Shown here piece after piece: positions 24,175 through 37,015 of a stretch of DNA of 64,000 bases (position 1 is its first letter; each line of letters starts with the position of its first letter). The stretch comes from Ferrimonas balearica (GTDB lineage Bacteria; Pseudomonadota; Gammaproteobacteria; Enterobacterales; Shewanellaceae). The notes under the pieces were generated by a model, which searched no databases, had not been told where the DNA came from, and worked only from the letters and a program-made list of their open reading frames with translations. Both the position numbers and the translations under genes were made by a program. The stretch covers positions 1-64,000 of the forward strand of contig NZ_JAHVHV010000003.1 in the NCBI RefSeq assembly GCF_019802085.1. Direction: 5' to 3'.

Positions 24175-26505
24175 TCAGATGGGGGAGCCGGGCGGCAGCG
24201 GCAGGGGGTCGACAATGGCCCGCACCTCGGGGTCCTTAAGCCCCTCCCGCAGCACCTCCGCCAGCAGGCGGTAGTGGGCCGCTTCCCGGTCCGGGGCGCG
24301 GCGGGCCCGGCGATCCAGCTTCTCGGCGTCCGCCTGCACCTGGCTGCGCACCATGGCCCGCACCTCCGGGGCGCTCTTGGGATGGTGATAGAGCCCCAGG
24401 TAGGCGTCCACCAGCACCGCCTGGCTGCGGGCCAGGGCACCGCCGGCCAGGCCGGTCTGGGCATCCGCCGCCAGCAACCGCTCGGACAGGGCCTCGAACA
24501 GCCACAGTGGGCCCGGCAGCTCCGGGTCCAGCCACTGCTGCTGGGCCAGGCGGTTGACCCGCTCGGAGGCCAGCAGCTGGGTCAGCACCTGACGACTGGC
24601 CACCTCCGCCAGGCCGGAGAGATCCGCCGCCGGCCCCAGGCGGGAGCCGAACTGCTCCCGGTCCCACTGGCTGCCGTAGGCCAGCGGCGGCCACTGGGCC
24701 ACCAGCTCCGTCGGCAGCGCCAGGGCCTGGGGCGACAGCACCGCCAGCAGCGCCGTCAGGGCCGCCTGCTGGTACTCCGGGGCCAGGTAGCTGGGGCTGT
24801 CGCCGGCGTAGTCGTAGCTGAGCCCCCCCACCAGGCGGCTGGCCGCCTCCACCTGGTAACGCTGCATCAGGTACACCGGCACCAGCATCTCCCCCAGGGC
24901 GCTGGCGGGCTCACCGGGCAGCAGGGCCTGGGGCCCCAGCTCGCTGAGGGCCAGGGCCCGCAGGGTCATCAGTTGGTTCAGCTGGGCCACGGGATCCGTG
25001 CCGTTGTCCCACAAGTGACCCTGGGGGTGAGCGGCGTGGGCGCCGCGGGCATCGGGGTCGCTGATAAAGCGCAGCCCCCGCTCCCGGGCCGAGGCGGCCA
25101 GGGCCGCCTGGGCGGTGGCGTCCGGGCCGTCGTAGTGGCCGTAGCCAAAGGCGATCACGTGTTTGTCCCAATCGCTGACGCCGGTGGCGTAGGCCTTATC
25201 CAGGCGCACCCGACCGTCCGCCAGGTAGAGATCCGGGTGGGGATAGTCCATCACCGAGGCGTCCCCGGCGGCGGAGGCGGCAAAGTTGTGTGCCACCCCC
25301 AGGGTGTGCCCTACCTCGTGGGCAGAGAGCTGACGCAAGCGGGCCAGGGCCGCGGCCTCGGAGGCCGCCAGGGCCGCCTCGCGGTCGGGCCAGCCGGCGG
25401 TCATGGCGCGGAAGATCTTGTGATCCTGGCGCACCCGCAGCGAGCCCAGGGTGACGTGCCCCTTGAGGATCTCGCCGCTGCGGGGATCCACCAGGGCATC
25501 ACCGTAGGACCAGCCCCGGGTCGCCCGGTGCACCCACTGGATGATGTTGTAGCGGATGTCCTGGGGGTCGGCGCCCTCGGGCAGCAGCGCCACCTGGTAG
25601 GCATCGATAAAGCCGGCGGCTTCGAAGGCGTCGCTCCACCAGCGCGCCCCCTCCAGCAGCGCGGTGCGCATCGGCTCCGGGGTGCCCGGATCCAGGTAGT
25701 AGACGATGGGGGCCTTGACCTTGGAGGGGGCCGGGCCGGGGGTGATCTTCTCCAACCGATGGCGGGGCAGGTAGCGCACCGTCATCGGCTGGTCCAACGG
25801 GGCGGCGTAGTCCTGGTAGCGGTAGTCGAAAAAGCCCGACTCCGGATGGAAGCGGCGCGGCTGCATCGGCGTATCCGGCAGGGCCACGAAGGAGAGACGC
25901 ACCTTGAGGCTGAGGCGCTTGGGATCCGGGCTCACCTGCTGGACAAACTCCCCCGGGTCGGCGCTGGTGAAGGTCAGCTGCAGATCGACATCCGCGTTTT
26001 TGGGGAAGGCCTTGATCCCGTCCGCCAGCACCAGTGAGCGGGCCCTGTCCAGCTGGAAGCTGCCCTGGCCGGTGGCCTGGAGACGTTCGGCGATGCCGTG
26101 CAAGTCCGAGTAGAGCAGGTCGGTCAGGGCGGCCCGGCCCGCTTCCGGGCGGCCCACCCAGAGCACCGACTCGGCGAAGGCCTCGGTCAGGGCCGCTCGC
26201 TCGGCGGCGTTGTCGCTGGTGGCCCGGTAGGCGGTGTTGAGCTCCCGCAGCAGCCAGTGAGGGCCGTGCTGCTCAAACTGCACCAGGCGACGGCTGCCCA
26301 GCTGGCCCCGGTCCAGCCCGATGTCGTTGGAGCCGGCCCCGTGGGGCAGGCTGCTGACCAGCAAAAAGGGGCGCTCCAGAGGCGGACTGGCCAGCAGTAC
26401 CTCCCCCGTGTCACTGAGCGAAAGATCCAGCAGTGGCGCCTCTTGCGCTCCCGATGGCAGGGCAAAGGTGAGGGCCAGCAGCAGCCAGGCAATCCGTGCA
26501 AGCAT
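24175..26505 (-). CDS. Exported zinc metalloprotease, metzincin-like
   Basis: 776 residues. Signal peptide at 1-21 (LARIAWLLLALTFALPSGA). The zinc motif is HEVGHTLGVAHN: H396, E397, H400 and H406, i.e. HExxHxxGxxH, followed by a methionine-containing SVMDYPHPD that could be the Met-turn. The architecture (N-terminal DUF5117-like part, central DUF5118/DUF4953-like protease) matches the zinc-dependent metalloproteases of this type in marine proteobacteria and Bacteroidetes. Probably periplasmic or secreted. The upstream part of the open frame (to 26697) is not used since the signal peptide starts at 26505. The ribosome site is weak (TATGGATATTTTAT). Confidence 0.83.
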   Translation of the reverse strand: MLARIAWLLLALTFALPSGAQEAPLLDLSLSDTGEVLLASPPLERPFLLVSSLPHGAGSNDIGLDRGQLGSRRLVQFEQHGPHWLLRELNTAYRATSDNAAERAALTEAFAESVLWVGRPEAGRAALTDLLYSDLHGIAERLQATGQGSFQLDRARSLVLADGIKAFPKNADVDLQLTFTSADPGEFVQQVSPDPKRLSLKVRLSFVALPDTPMQPRRFHPESGFFDYRYQDYAAPLDQPMTVRYLPRHRLEKITPGPAPSKVKAPIVYYLDPGTPEPMRTALLEGARWWSDAFEAAGFIDAYQVALLPEGADPQDIRYNIIQWVHRATRGWSYGDALVDPRSGEILKGHVTLGSLRVRQDHKIFRAMTAGWPDREAALAASEAAALARLRQLSAHEVGHTLGVAHNFAASAAGDASVMDYPHPDLYLADGRVRLDKAYATGVSDWDKHVIAFGYGHYDGPDATAQAALAASARERGLRFISDPDARGAHAAHPQGHLWDNGTDPVAQLNQLMTLRALALSELGPQALLPGEPASALGEMLVPVYLMQRYQVEAASRLVGGLSYDYAGDSPSYLAPEYQQAALTALLAVLSPQALALPTELVAQWPPLAYGSQWDREQFGSRLGPAADLSGLAEVASRQVLTQLLASERVNRLAQQQWLDPELPGPLWLFEALSERLLAADAQTGLAGGALARSQAVLVDAYLGLYHHPKSAPEVRAMVRSQVQADAEKLDRRARRAPDREAAHYRLLAEVLREGLKDPEVRAIVDPLPLPPGSPI

Positions 26506-26641
26506 ATAAAATATCCATATAAATCTGCGAGCTGCCAGCTTACCCCCGGCCCCAGAACAGCTCAAGGGGGGACGAGAGAGGGCTTGCTCCCTCGGCGGGG
26601 ATCCGCCAACGTAGGGGCACCCCACCCAAGGAGAATCGGGA

Positions 26642-27010
26642 ATGCGCAACGGAATGCTTGGCCTGATCGCTGTGGTGCTGCTCGGCGGCTGCAGCACCTC
26701 CCTGCGGGGCTACCTGAGTTACGGCACCGAGTCGATGACCTTTCGGGATTGTCGCAGCGGTGCGATCCACTGGCTCGGTGAACAGGCGGGGGATCCGGCC
26801 CAATGGGCGGCGATCCACGCCATCGTCAACGACGCCTCGGCGTGCGGCGGCGAGCGCTGGGGCTGTCTCACCCCGGACGCGCCGGTGGAGGTGCGGGGGA
26901 GGCTCTCCGATGCGGGGGCCCATGGCCCCTTCGGCCAGACCGGCCGACGACTGGACATTGAGACCATCCGTTTGCTGACGGGGGCCCCCTGCCTGGCGGA
27001 AACGCCCTAG
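26642..27010 (+). CDS. Hypothetical lipoprotein
   Basis: 122 residues. An N-terminal signal ends in the lipobox LGGC (Cys at 17), so it should be lipid-anchored; residue +2 is Ser, favouring the outer membrane. Four more cysteines (near 37, 68, 74 and 117) could form disulfides. AAGGAG lies 12 bases before the ATG. It diverges from the protease gene. No family recognised. Confidence 0.65.
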   Translation: MRNGMLGLIAVVLLGGCSTSLRGYLSYGTESMTFRDCRSGAIHWLGEQAGDPAQWAAIHAIVNDASACGGERWGCLTPDAPVEVRGRLSDAGAHGPFGQTGRRLDIETIRLLTGAPCLAETP

Positions 27011-27014
27011 CCCC

Positions 27015-27413
27015 TCACTCCTCCTCGCCGGGCAGCAGCCGTTTCATGCGGATGAGGTGGATGCTGACCGCCACCGCGATCACCACCAGGCCCAGCTTCA
27101 CCGCCACCACCGGTGCCAGGGTGATGGCGATGGCCATGCCGAACCACAGGCTCAGCAGCGAGGAGATCAGCTGCCGTTTGGTCAGCCCCTTACGCTCCAG
27201 GTAGTTGCGCAGGTAGGGGCCCAGCAGCCGGTTGTTGAACAGCCACACCTGCATCCGGGCGGAGCTGCGGCTGAAGCAAAAGGTGGCCAGCAACAGGAAG
27301 GGGACCGTGGGGATCAGGGGCAGAAAGACGCCCAGGGTGGCCGCCCCCACCGCCAGGCAACCGACGGCGATCAGCAGGTACTTGAGGGGGCCGGTGACGG
27401 GGGTACGGGTCAT
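27015..27413 (-). CDS. YbaN-family inner membrane protein (DUF454)
   Basis: 132 residues with three to four hydrophobic segments (about 10-35, 36-50 and 80-115). The PLIPTVPFLLLATFCFSRSS stretch is the DUF454/YbaN hallmark. Function unknown. The ATG at 27413 follows AAGGA and is preferred to the longer frame. It lies 40 bases after the sensor kinase gene on the same strand and may be its downstream partner in a transcript. Confidence 0.85.
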   Translation of the reverse strand: MTRTPVTGPLKYLLIAVGCLAVGAATLGVFLPLIPTVPFLLLATFCFSRSSARMQVWLFNNRLLGPYLRNYLERKGLTKRQLISSLLSLWFGMAIAITLAPVVAVKLGLVVIAVAVSIHLIRMKRLLPGEEE

Positions 27414-27453
27414 GGGGTCCTTGTTGCAGCGGCCCATCGGCCGCCGGTTGGGT

Positions 27454-31113
<3,660 letters not shown>

Positions 31114-31526
31114 GTGTTGGCGTTCCCGGAACAATCTGTGGAGGAGTCTATCAGAACCCCTTGAAAGAATGCAGGCGACTGCACCTCCTCATGGCCCGCA
31201 AGCCCACGGCGAAACGACCCCTTTTGGTAACTCTTCACAGACGCTGCTCACTAATCGGCCTTTTGTGAACTTTTGAGACCGCAAAACCGGGCCCAAATCA
31301 CCCAAATCCCGGAAAAATTTACACTTCTTTAATTTTTGATCACCATTTCTTTACCTAGGCGGCACCAGGGCGCAACCAAAACAACTCAAACCGAGAACCC
31401 AAGCACAAAACCCCGGATCCCCCGGTTTGCAATCGATGCGGTCACGGTTCCTTTTTCCCCCGCCTTTTACCGTCTTCCTTGCCTTCAATCGGCACGCTTC
31501 TCAAACAAAAGATTGCAAGGAATAGG
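31114..31526. other. Divergent region between sensor kinase and cytochrome genes
   Basis: 413 bases without a clear gene. A minus-strand extended -10, TGATAGACT (31145-31153), may start the kinase transcript near 31138. On the plus side the stretch 31310-31360 is AT-rich and probably contains the cytochrome promoter, but no consensus -35/-10 pair and no perfect FNR or CRP palindrome is visible; TTTTGATCACC at 31336-31346 is at best a half site. Confidence 0.4.
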
Positions 31527-33881
31527 ATGATGACCACCTTAAAACTCAGACTGGCCAGCCTGGCCGTCGCCACCGCGGTTGCCCTGACCGGCTGCTCCGA
31601 TGGCGAAGACGGCGCCCCGGGCAAAGACGGGGCCCCCGGCCCCATCGTCACCGACACGGCGAAAACCCTCAGTGTCGAGATCGATACCATCGACCTGGGG
31701 GAGACCCCCACGCTCACCTTTACCGTCACCAACGAAGCCGAGATCCCGGTGGTGGGCCTGGATAAATTCGGCTTTATCCTCTCCGGCCTGGCCCGGGGGC
31801 AAGCCGGGGACAGCCATCAATGGAAACTGCTTGGCAGCGACGGCTGCCCGGCAAGCCGTTACGCCCAGTGCGGCACCCTGGAGGGGAACGGCGACGGCAG
31901 TTACCGCTACCGATTCAGCACCCCGCTGGACGCCGATGCCCTCACCATCGAAGACGACACCACGCTGCGCCTGGTGGTGCGGGTCGGTGGCGAAACCCTC
32001 GGCAGCCAGGAGGTGCCCTACGTCAACGCCATCCACGATTTCCGACCCGATGGCAACGCGTTGGCCTACACCAAAGACGTGGTCACCGACGCCAGCTGCA
32101 CCCAGTGTCACGACGACCTGAGCTTCCACGGCGGCGGCAAGTACACCGAAGTGGAGACCTGCGTCAGCTGCCACGCGGACAACAAGGTGGGGCCCGAGGC
32201 GCTGTTCACCCCCCTGGCCCACCGGGTGCACATCGGCGTCATAGCCGCCCCGGTCGGCGGCTGCGACAACTGCCACGGCGACAACCCGGACGCCCAGGAC
32301 GCCGCCAATTGGAAACAGATGCCCACCCGTCAGGCGTGCACCAGCTGCCACAGCGATGTCGATTTCGACACCGGGGAGAACCACGTTGGTGGGCCTCGGG
32401 AGGACAACAGCGCCTGTGCGGTCTGCCACAGCGAGTCGATGATTGAGATGAACCACCTGGCCACCTACCAGGGCCAGACCGGGCGGCGTGAAAAGGTGCA
32501 CCTGACGGTGACCGACGCCAAGATGGTGGCCACCCCCCAGGCGCAGCCGAACATCGACGCCGGCCTGGACACCGACCAGACCGGTTACGTGCAGCTGACC
32601 GTGGACATCCGGGACCAGGACGGCCAGTCCATGAACCTGCAACTGGATAAAGCGGACTTCTTCTATTACTCCGAGTTCTACATCAACTGGGGTGGTCAGG
32701 ACATGGGCATGGAGCGGGGCAAGATCCTGCGGGTGTTCACCAACAAGGAGCTCTACCCCGGCTACGTGGACACCCCCGTGGTGCTGGGCTTCGAGAATGG
32801 GCAAACCACCTTCGAGATCGGGCCCTTCGAGCTGACCGACACCTTCGAGGGTGACCTGAGCGACAGCTACGGCATGGTGACCCCGCGGATCTGGTTCTGC
32901 ATGGACGCCCAGGGCGAGAATCTGGAATCCTGCAAGGAGACCTCCAGCGTCTGGGGCCAGGGGGCCGCGGGCTTCAACTGGCTGCACTTCTTCGACGACA
33001 GCGGCCTGCTGCCAGAACGCCCCCGCCGCCAGGTGGTCACCAATGAGAAATGCGGCTCCTGCCACGGCCTGACCGAGCGCGACAGCGACGGCATGGCGCA
33101 GATGACCCTCAACTGCCGCAGCTGTCACCCGGTGACCAAGACCGATCCCGCCTTCTTCGGCACCACCTGCGCTTCCGGCGCCGTCGACCACAATGGCGAT
33201 GGCCAGCTGGATGAGCAGGTCATGCTCAAGAGTCTGGCCCCCCGCGGCCAGCGGGACTGGACCACCGCCTCCAACGCGGCGGAGGAGTGCCTGGCCTGTC
33301 ACAACGCCAACAACCCGCCGACCCAGGTGATCCGCGACGCCCACACCAAGCAGGGGGACGCCGATTACGTGGAGCAGCTGACCATGAGCCACCCGGATCA
33401 CAAGGTGTGGATCCACGCCATGCACGCCAACAACCGCGCCAACCAGGGCGGTGAAGGCTGGGTGCGCAACGTCGAGTACTCCGCCGATCTGGCCAACTGC
33501 ATCAAGTGCCACGAGGGGGACAGCTTTGACGCCCGCTACCTCGTCGGCCGCAAGCCCCTGGCACTGGATCTGGATTACATGGACACCTACGACGGTTTGG
33601 ATCCGGACAACGGCAAAGACACCAGCGGCAACAAGCGTTACGCCATCGACGCCAAAGCCGACGCCTACGTCTCCCCCACCGCGGCGGTGTGCTTAAGCTG
33701 CCACGGCAAGCGGGCGCCAGAAGCGGGTGAAGATCGCCGCCAGGTCCGCCGGGAAGTGGTATCGCACATGACGCAGCACGGCGCCCAGTTCGGTGTGCCC
33801 CTTGGCGAATACCGCAACGAAGAGTCCTGCGCGGTGTGTCACGACCTGGACAACCTCAAGGCGGTCCACCAGCTCGACTGA
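31527..33881 (+). CDS. Outer-surface 11-heme cytochrome c, OmcA/MtrC family (UndA-like)
   Basis: 784 residues, a lipoprotein (lipobox ALTGC, C23). Eleven CXXCH heme motifs are present: five at 191, 212, 246, 271 and 297 and six at 509, 530, 588, 658, 722 and 768. Beta-rich segments lie before each cluster (about 45-170 and 320-495), giving the barrel-heme-barrel-heme order of OmcA/MtrC/UndA. Ten hemes is the usual count; eleven with the extra one in the second cluster is the UndA pattern. Extra cysteine pairs at 107/115 and 458/469 could form disulfides. Such proteins pass electrons to metals or flavins outside the cell. No mtrA/mtrB-type partner is in the window. ATG at 31527 follows AGGAATAGG. 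Confidence 0.9.
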   Translation: MMTTLKLRLASLAVATAVALTGCSDGEDGAPGKDGAPGPIVTDTAKTLSVEIDTIDLGETPTLTFTVTNEAEIPVVGLDKFGFILSGLARGQAGDSHQWKLLGSDGCPASRYAQCGTLEGNGDGSYRYRFSTPLDADALTIEDDTTLRLVVRVGGETLGSQEVPYVNAIHDFRPDGNALAYTKDVVTDASCTQCHDDLSFHGGGKYTEVETCVSCHADNKVGPEALFTPLAHRVHIGVIAAPVGGCDNCHGDNPDAQDAANWKQMPTRQACTSCHSDVDFDTGENHVGGPREDNSACAVCHSESMIEMNHLATYQGQTGRREKVHLTVTDAKMVATPQAQPNIDAGLDTDQTGYVQLTVDIRDQDGQSMNLQLDKADFFYYSEFYINWGGQDMGMERGKILRVFTNKELYPGYVDTPVVLGFENGQTTFEIGPFELTDTFEGDLSDSYGMVTPRIWFCMDAQGENLESCKETSSVWGQGAAGFNWLHFFDDSGLLPERPRRQVVTNEKCGSCHGLTERDSDGMAQMTLNCRSCHPVTKTDPAFFGTTCASGAVDHNGDGQLDEQVMLKSLAPRGQRDWTTASNAAEECLACHNANNPPTQVIRDAHTKQGDADYVEQLTMSHPDHKVWIHAMHANNRANQGGEGWVRNVEYSADLANCIKCHEGDSFDARYLVGRKPLALDLDYMDTYDGLDPDNGKDTSGNKRYAIDAKADAYVSPTAAVCLSCHGKRAPEAGEDRRQVRREVVSHMTQHGAQFGVPLGEYRNEESCAVCHDLDNLKAVHQLD

Positions 33882-33902
33882 ACCCTTTCCCTGCAAACCC
33901 TT

Positions 33903-33930
33903 GGCCCGAGTGTTCCTCGGGCCTTTTTTT
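33903..33930 (+). terminator. Terminator after the 11-heme cytochrome gene
   Basis: GGCCCGAG and CTCGGGCC pair around a 5-base loop and are followed by seven T. It separates the cytochrome from the regulator gene downstream. Confidence 0.9.
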
Positions 33931-34041
33931 ACATCTCCGCCAAATTTAGAGATCCATCAAACAACCTGGCTTCGAGACTCAGTATCATCGGCGTCACCCG
34001 TGACCACTGAGCCTGGCCACACTGCGATTGAGAGCACCGCC

Positions 34042-35358
34042 TTGAACCTTTCCAGACACGCAACCCTGGATCTGGACAGTCGCGAACTGATCGACCACCG
34101 CCAGAACCAGCGCCACCCTCTCTCCTTTGCCGAGCTGGCGATCCTGCAGTGCCTGCTGGAACACAAAGGAGAGGTGGTAGACAAAACCACCCTGGTCGCC
34201 AAAGGCTGGCCGGGCCGGGTGGTGGCGCAATCCTCCCTGACCCAGTGCATCAGCACCCTGAGGCGCAAGCTGTCCGATCACCCGGAGATCGAGCTCAAAA
34301 CGGTGCCCCGTTACGGCTACTGCCTCTGTCCTGCTCATGCCGGCGCCTCTGCCGGCGCCCCTGCCAGCGCCCCGACATCAACCTCCGCCGCAGCGCGCCC
34401 CGCTCGCCCACGACCCGCCCGGCGGCACCGATCCCCTGGCCGATGGCTGGCGGGGGCGGGGGTGCTGGCCCTGTTGGCCACCTTGCACCTGACGGGCCTG
34501 TTTGGGGATCTGATGGCGCGGCTGGCCTGGCTCGATGCCCCCCAACTGAGTCCCCTGCCCGCCCAGCAGCAGACCCTGGGCCAACAGCCGCTCACCCTCC
34601 ACCCGGTGGCCTTTGAGGGCACCCCACCGGCCACCGAGGCGGGGCAACACCTGGTCAACTGGCATCGCTCTGACGCCCTGCTGAGCGTCACCGACCGGGT
34701 AAAGGCCTACGCCGGGCGCAGCGGCCGCTTCGATTCCGTGGCCCTGTGTCGCACCTTTGAGGCCGGCTGCACGGATCCCCAGCCTTTGAACCTGGTGCGC
34801 CTCAGTGGCGCCCAGCCCAGCCTGGATCTGGCCTGGTTCCGCGACACCAAGATGCGCATGGAGGCGGTCACCTACAACAAGATCCTGCTGGACCGGTTCG
34901 CCACCCCCGAAGCGGGACTGACCGAAGACGTCTACCGGGCGGACGCCTACTACTACGGCCCCTCCGACAATCTGGTGCGGGCGGACATCCGCCTGTCGCT
35001 GCTGTTTCTGGGGGACGATGAGGGGCAACTGCTGCTGGCCGCCTGCTTTACCGACGCGCTGAACGAGACGACCAGCATGCGTTACGAACTCAGCGGGCCT
35101 TTCCGCCTCAAGGAGTACTGGCACGACGGCCAGCGCGTCAGGCAGTTCCAGGTGGAGGTCGACCAGCAGACCTTCCGCCGACCCGAGCAGCTGTCCGAGG
35201 AGGGCGCGCTCATCTACCGACAGATCCACAAGGCGGTGTTGTCCGCCCCGCGGATGACCCTCAACCAGGTCTACCAGGACGACCACAGTGGCGTCTGGAG
35301 CCTGCCGCTGTGGGAGGACACCCTGGTGTGGGCCCACCGCGCCACCCTGACCCTGTAA
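34042..35358 (+). CDS. ToxR/CadC-like membrane-anchored transcription regulator
   Basis: About 438 residues. An N-terminal OmpR-type winged helix (about 15-95; LDSRELIDHR, LSFAELAILQCLLEHKGEVV, SSLTQCISTLRRKLSD, VPRYGYCL) is joined by an Ala/Pro-rich linker (97-130) to one membrane helix (134-154) and a periplasmic domain of about 280 residues. This is the ToxR/CadC layout, in which a membrane protein binds DNA directly in response to an external signal. The TTG start at 34042 with GAGAG seven bases upstream is chosen; GTG 34000 lacks a ribosome site. It lies directly after the cytochrome, its possible target. Periplasmic cysteines (LCRTFEAGC) may be redox-active. Confidence 0.82.
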   Translation: MNLSRHATLDLDSRELIDHRQNQRHPLSFAELAILQCLLEHKGEVVDKTTLVAKGWPGRVVAQSSLTQCISTLRRKLSDHPEIELKTVPRYGYCLCPAHAGASAGAPASAPTSTSAAARPARPRPARRHRSPGRWLAGAGVLALLATLHLTGLFGDLMARLAWLDAPQLSPLPAQQQTLGQQPLTLHPVAFEGTPPATEAGQHLVNWHRSDALLSVTDRVKAYAGRSGRFDSVALCRTFEAGCTDPQPLNLVRLSGAQPSLDLAWFRDTKMRMEAVTYNKILLDRFATPEAGLTEDVYRADAYYYGPSDNLVRADIRLSLLFLGDDEGQLLLAACFTDALNETTSMRYELSGPFRLKEYWHDGQRVRQFQVEVDQQTFRRPEQLSEEGALIYRQIHKAVLSAPRMTLNQVYQDDHSGVWSLPLWEDTLVWAHRATLTL

Positions 35359-35363
35359 CCCAA

Positions 35364-35390
35364 AACGCCGGCCCGAGGGCCGGCGTTGTT
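35364..35390. terminator. Terminator between the ToxR-like and PhoH-like genes
   Basis: An 11-bp perfect stem (AACGCCGGCCC) with a 2-base loop is followed by GTTGTTCT on the plus strand. AAAA precedes it for the minus strand. Confidence 0.7.
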
Positions 35391-35403
35391 CTGGGGCTCC
35401 AGT

Positions 35404-36798
35404 TCAGAGGTTTTCTTCGGCGAAGGAGGCCAGCTTGGAGCGCACCACCCCGTTGAGGTAGACGTTGGCGCTGCCTTCGAAGTCCTTGAAGCGTTCGACG
35501 ATGTAGGTCAGTCCAGAGGTGACCGCGGTCAGGTAGTTGGAGTCGATCTGCGCCAGGTTACCGGAGCAGACCAGCTTGGTGCCCTCCCCCATGCGGGTGA
35601 TGATGGTTTTGATTTGGGAGGCGGTGAGGTTCTGGCACTCGTCCAGCAGCACGAAGCTGTTCTGGATGGAGCGGCCGCGCATGAAGTTGACCGACTTAAA
35701 CTGGATGTTGGCCTTGTCCATGATGTACTGCAGGCTGGAGCTGGGGCTCTCGTCGTGCTTGTGCAGCACCTCCAGGGTGTCGGTGACCGCCGCCAGCCAG
35801 GGCATCATCTTCTCCTCCTCGGTGCCGGGCAGGAAACCGATGGACTCGGCGATCTCCGGGGTGTTGCGGGTCACCAGCACCCGGTCGTAGCGTCGCTGCT
35901 CCACCACCTGCTCCAGGGCTGCGGCCAGGGCCAGCAGGGTCTTACCCGAGCCCGCCGGGCCGGTGAGGATCACCAGATCCACGTCCGGATCCATCAGCGC
36001 CTGCAGCGCCATCCCCTGGTAGACGTTCTTGGGACTGATCCCCCAGGCGTGGTAGCTCATCAGCCGGTCCCGTCCCAGGTCCTTCAAGGTGGCGTTGCGC
36101 TCATCCAGCCCCTTTACCTGACCGCAGAAGTTCTCACTCTCGTCCAGCAAAAACTGGTTGAGGTAGAGGCTGTCCGTTCCCAGGGCCTCGCGGTCCAGGG
36201 TGTGGTAGACGAAGCGCCCCTCCTGGTGGCTGTGCACGTCCCCTACCCGGTCCCACAGCTTGCCCTCGATCTGGGCAAAGCCGGTGGCCAGGAAGCGGAT
36301 GTCCTCCACCAGCTGGTCGCTGCGGTAGTCCTCCACCTTGCGCAGCCCGGCCCCCTTGGCCTTGAGGCGCATATTGATGTCCTTGGTGACCAGCACCACC
36401 TCGACGTCGGTACGGGTGTTCTGCAGGTAGAGGGCGGAGTTGATGATCTGGTTGTCGTTGTGATCGCCGGGCAGGGCGATGGGTTCGTCGAAGGTGACCT
36501 GGTGGTCGGGGAAGATGGCCAGGGTGCCGGCGCTGTCCGGGTGGCTCTCTCTGGGGGGCAGGGGCACACCGGCCACCAGCTGTTCGGGGGTGGCGCCACC
36601 GACGCAGTCTTCCAGCGCTCGGATGGCGATTCGGGCATCGCGAGAAACGTCCTTCTTGCGATCTTTGATCTGGTCCAACTCCTCCAGCACGGTCATGGGG
36701 ACCACCACGTCGTGCTCTTTAAATGAATAGATGGCGAGGGGTTCGTGCAACAACACATTGGTATCGAGCACAAAGAGCTTTTTCTCCGCCTGGACCAT
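35404..36798 (-). CDS. PIN-PhoH family ATPase (PhoH2 type)
   Basis: 464 residues. An N-terminal PIN nuclease domain (about 8-150) keeps its acidic residues (D12 in LDTNVLL, E39/E40, D140), and a C-terminal PhoH ATPase domain (about 245-460) has the P-loop GPAGSGKT (280-287) and Walker B VLLDECQN. PIN-PhoH2 proteins are RNA-unwinding and RNA-cutting enzymes in the few cases studied. GGAGG lies just before the ATG. It diverges from rapA. Confidence 0.9.
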   Translation of the reverse strand: MVQAEKKLFVLDTNVLLHEPLAIYSFKEHDVVVPMTVLEELDQIKDRKKDVSRDARIAIRALEDCVGGATPEQLVAGVPLPPRESHPDSAGTLAIFPDHQVTFDEPIALPGDHNDNQIINSALYLQNTRTDVEVVLVTKDINMRLKAKGAGLRKVEDYRSDQLVEDIRFLATGFAQIEGKLWDRVGDVHSHQEGRFVYHTLDREALGTDSLYLNQFLLDESENFCGQVKGLDERNATLKDLGRDRLMSYHAWGISPKNVYQGMALQALMDPDVDLVILTGPAGSGKTLLALAAALEQVVEQRRYDRVLVTRNTPEIAESIGFLPGTEEEKMMPWLAAVTDTLEVLHKHDESPSSSLQYIMDKANIQFKSVNFMRGRSIQNSFVLLDECQNLTASQIKTIITRMGEGTKLVCSGNLAQIDSNYLTAVTSGLTYIVERFKDFEGSANVYLNGVVRSKLASFAEENL

Positions 36799-37015
36799 GG
36801 CACCTCCGCTATGCTTTACAGGTTTTTAGCGGGGCGCGATCTTCGCCGGTCAGGAAGCGACGAATTCCGCGCCTCACAGCCCTAACATGACAGATTGATC
36901 GCCCTTTGACCAGCCTAAAGGGGGGCCGGTTCCGCGGGGTGATAACCGCCCTAACTTCATGTAAGATACGCGCCTTTTTTCCGCCCCCTCAGCCTTATCA
37001 GGAGTAGTCCAATCC

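Noticed and set aside
31258-31285. CRP-like half site TGTGA in front of the cytochrome gene
   Set aside because: Only one half matches; the second half is GAGAC rather than TCACA.
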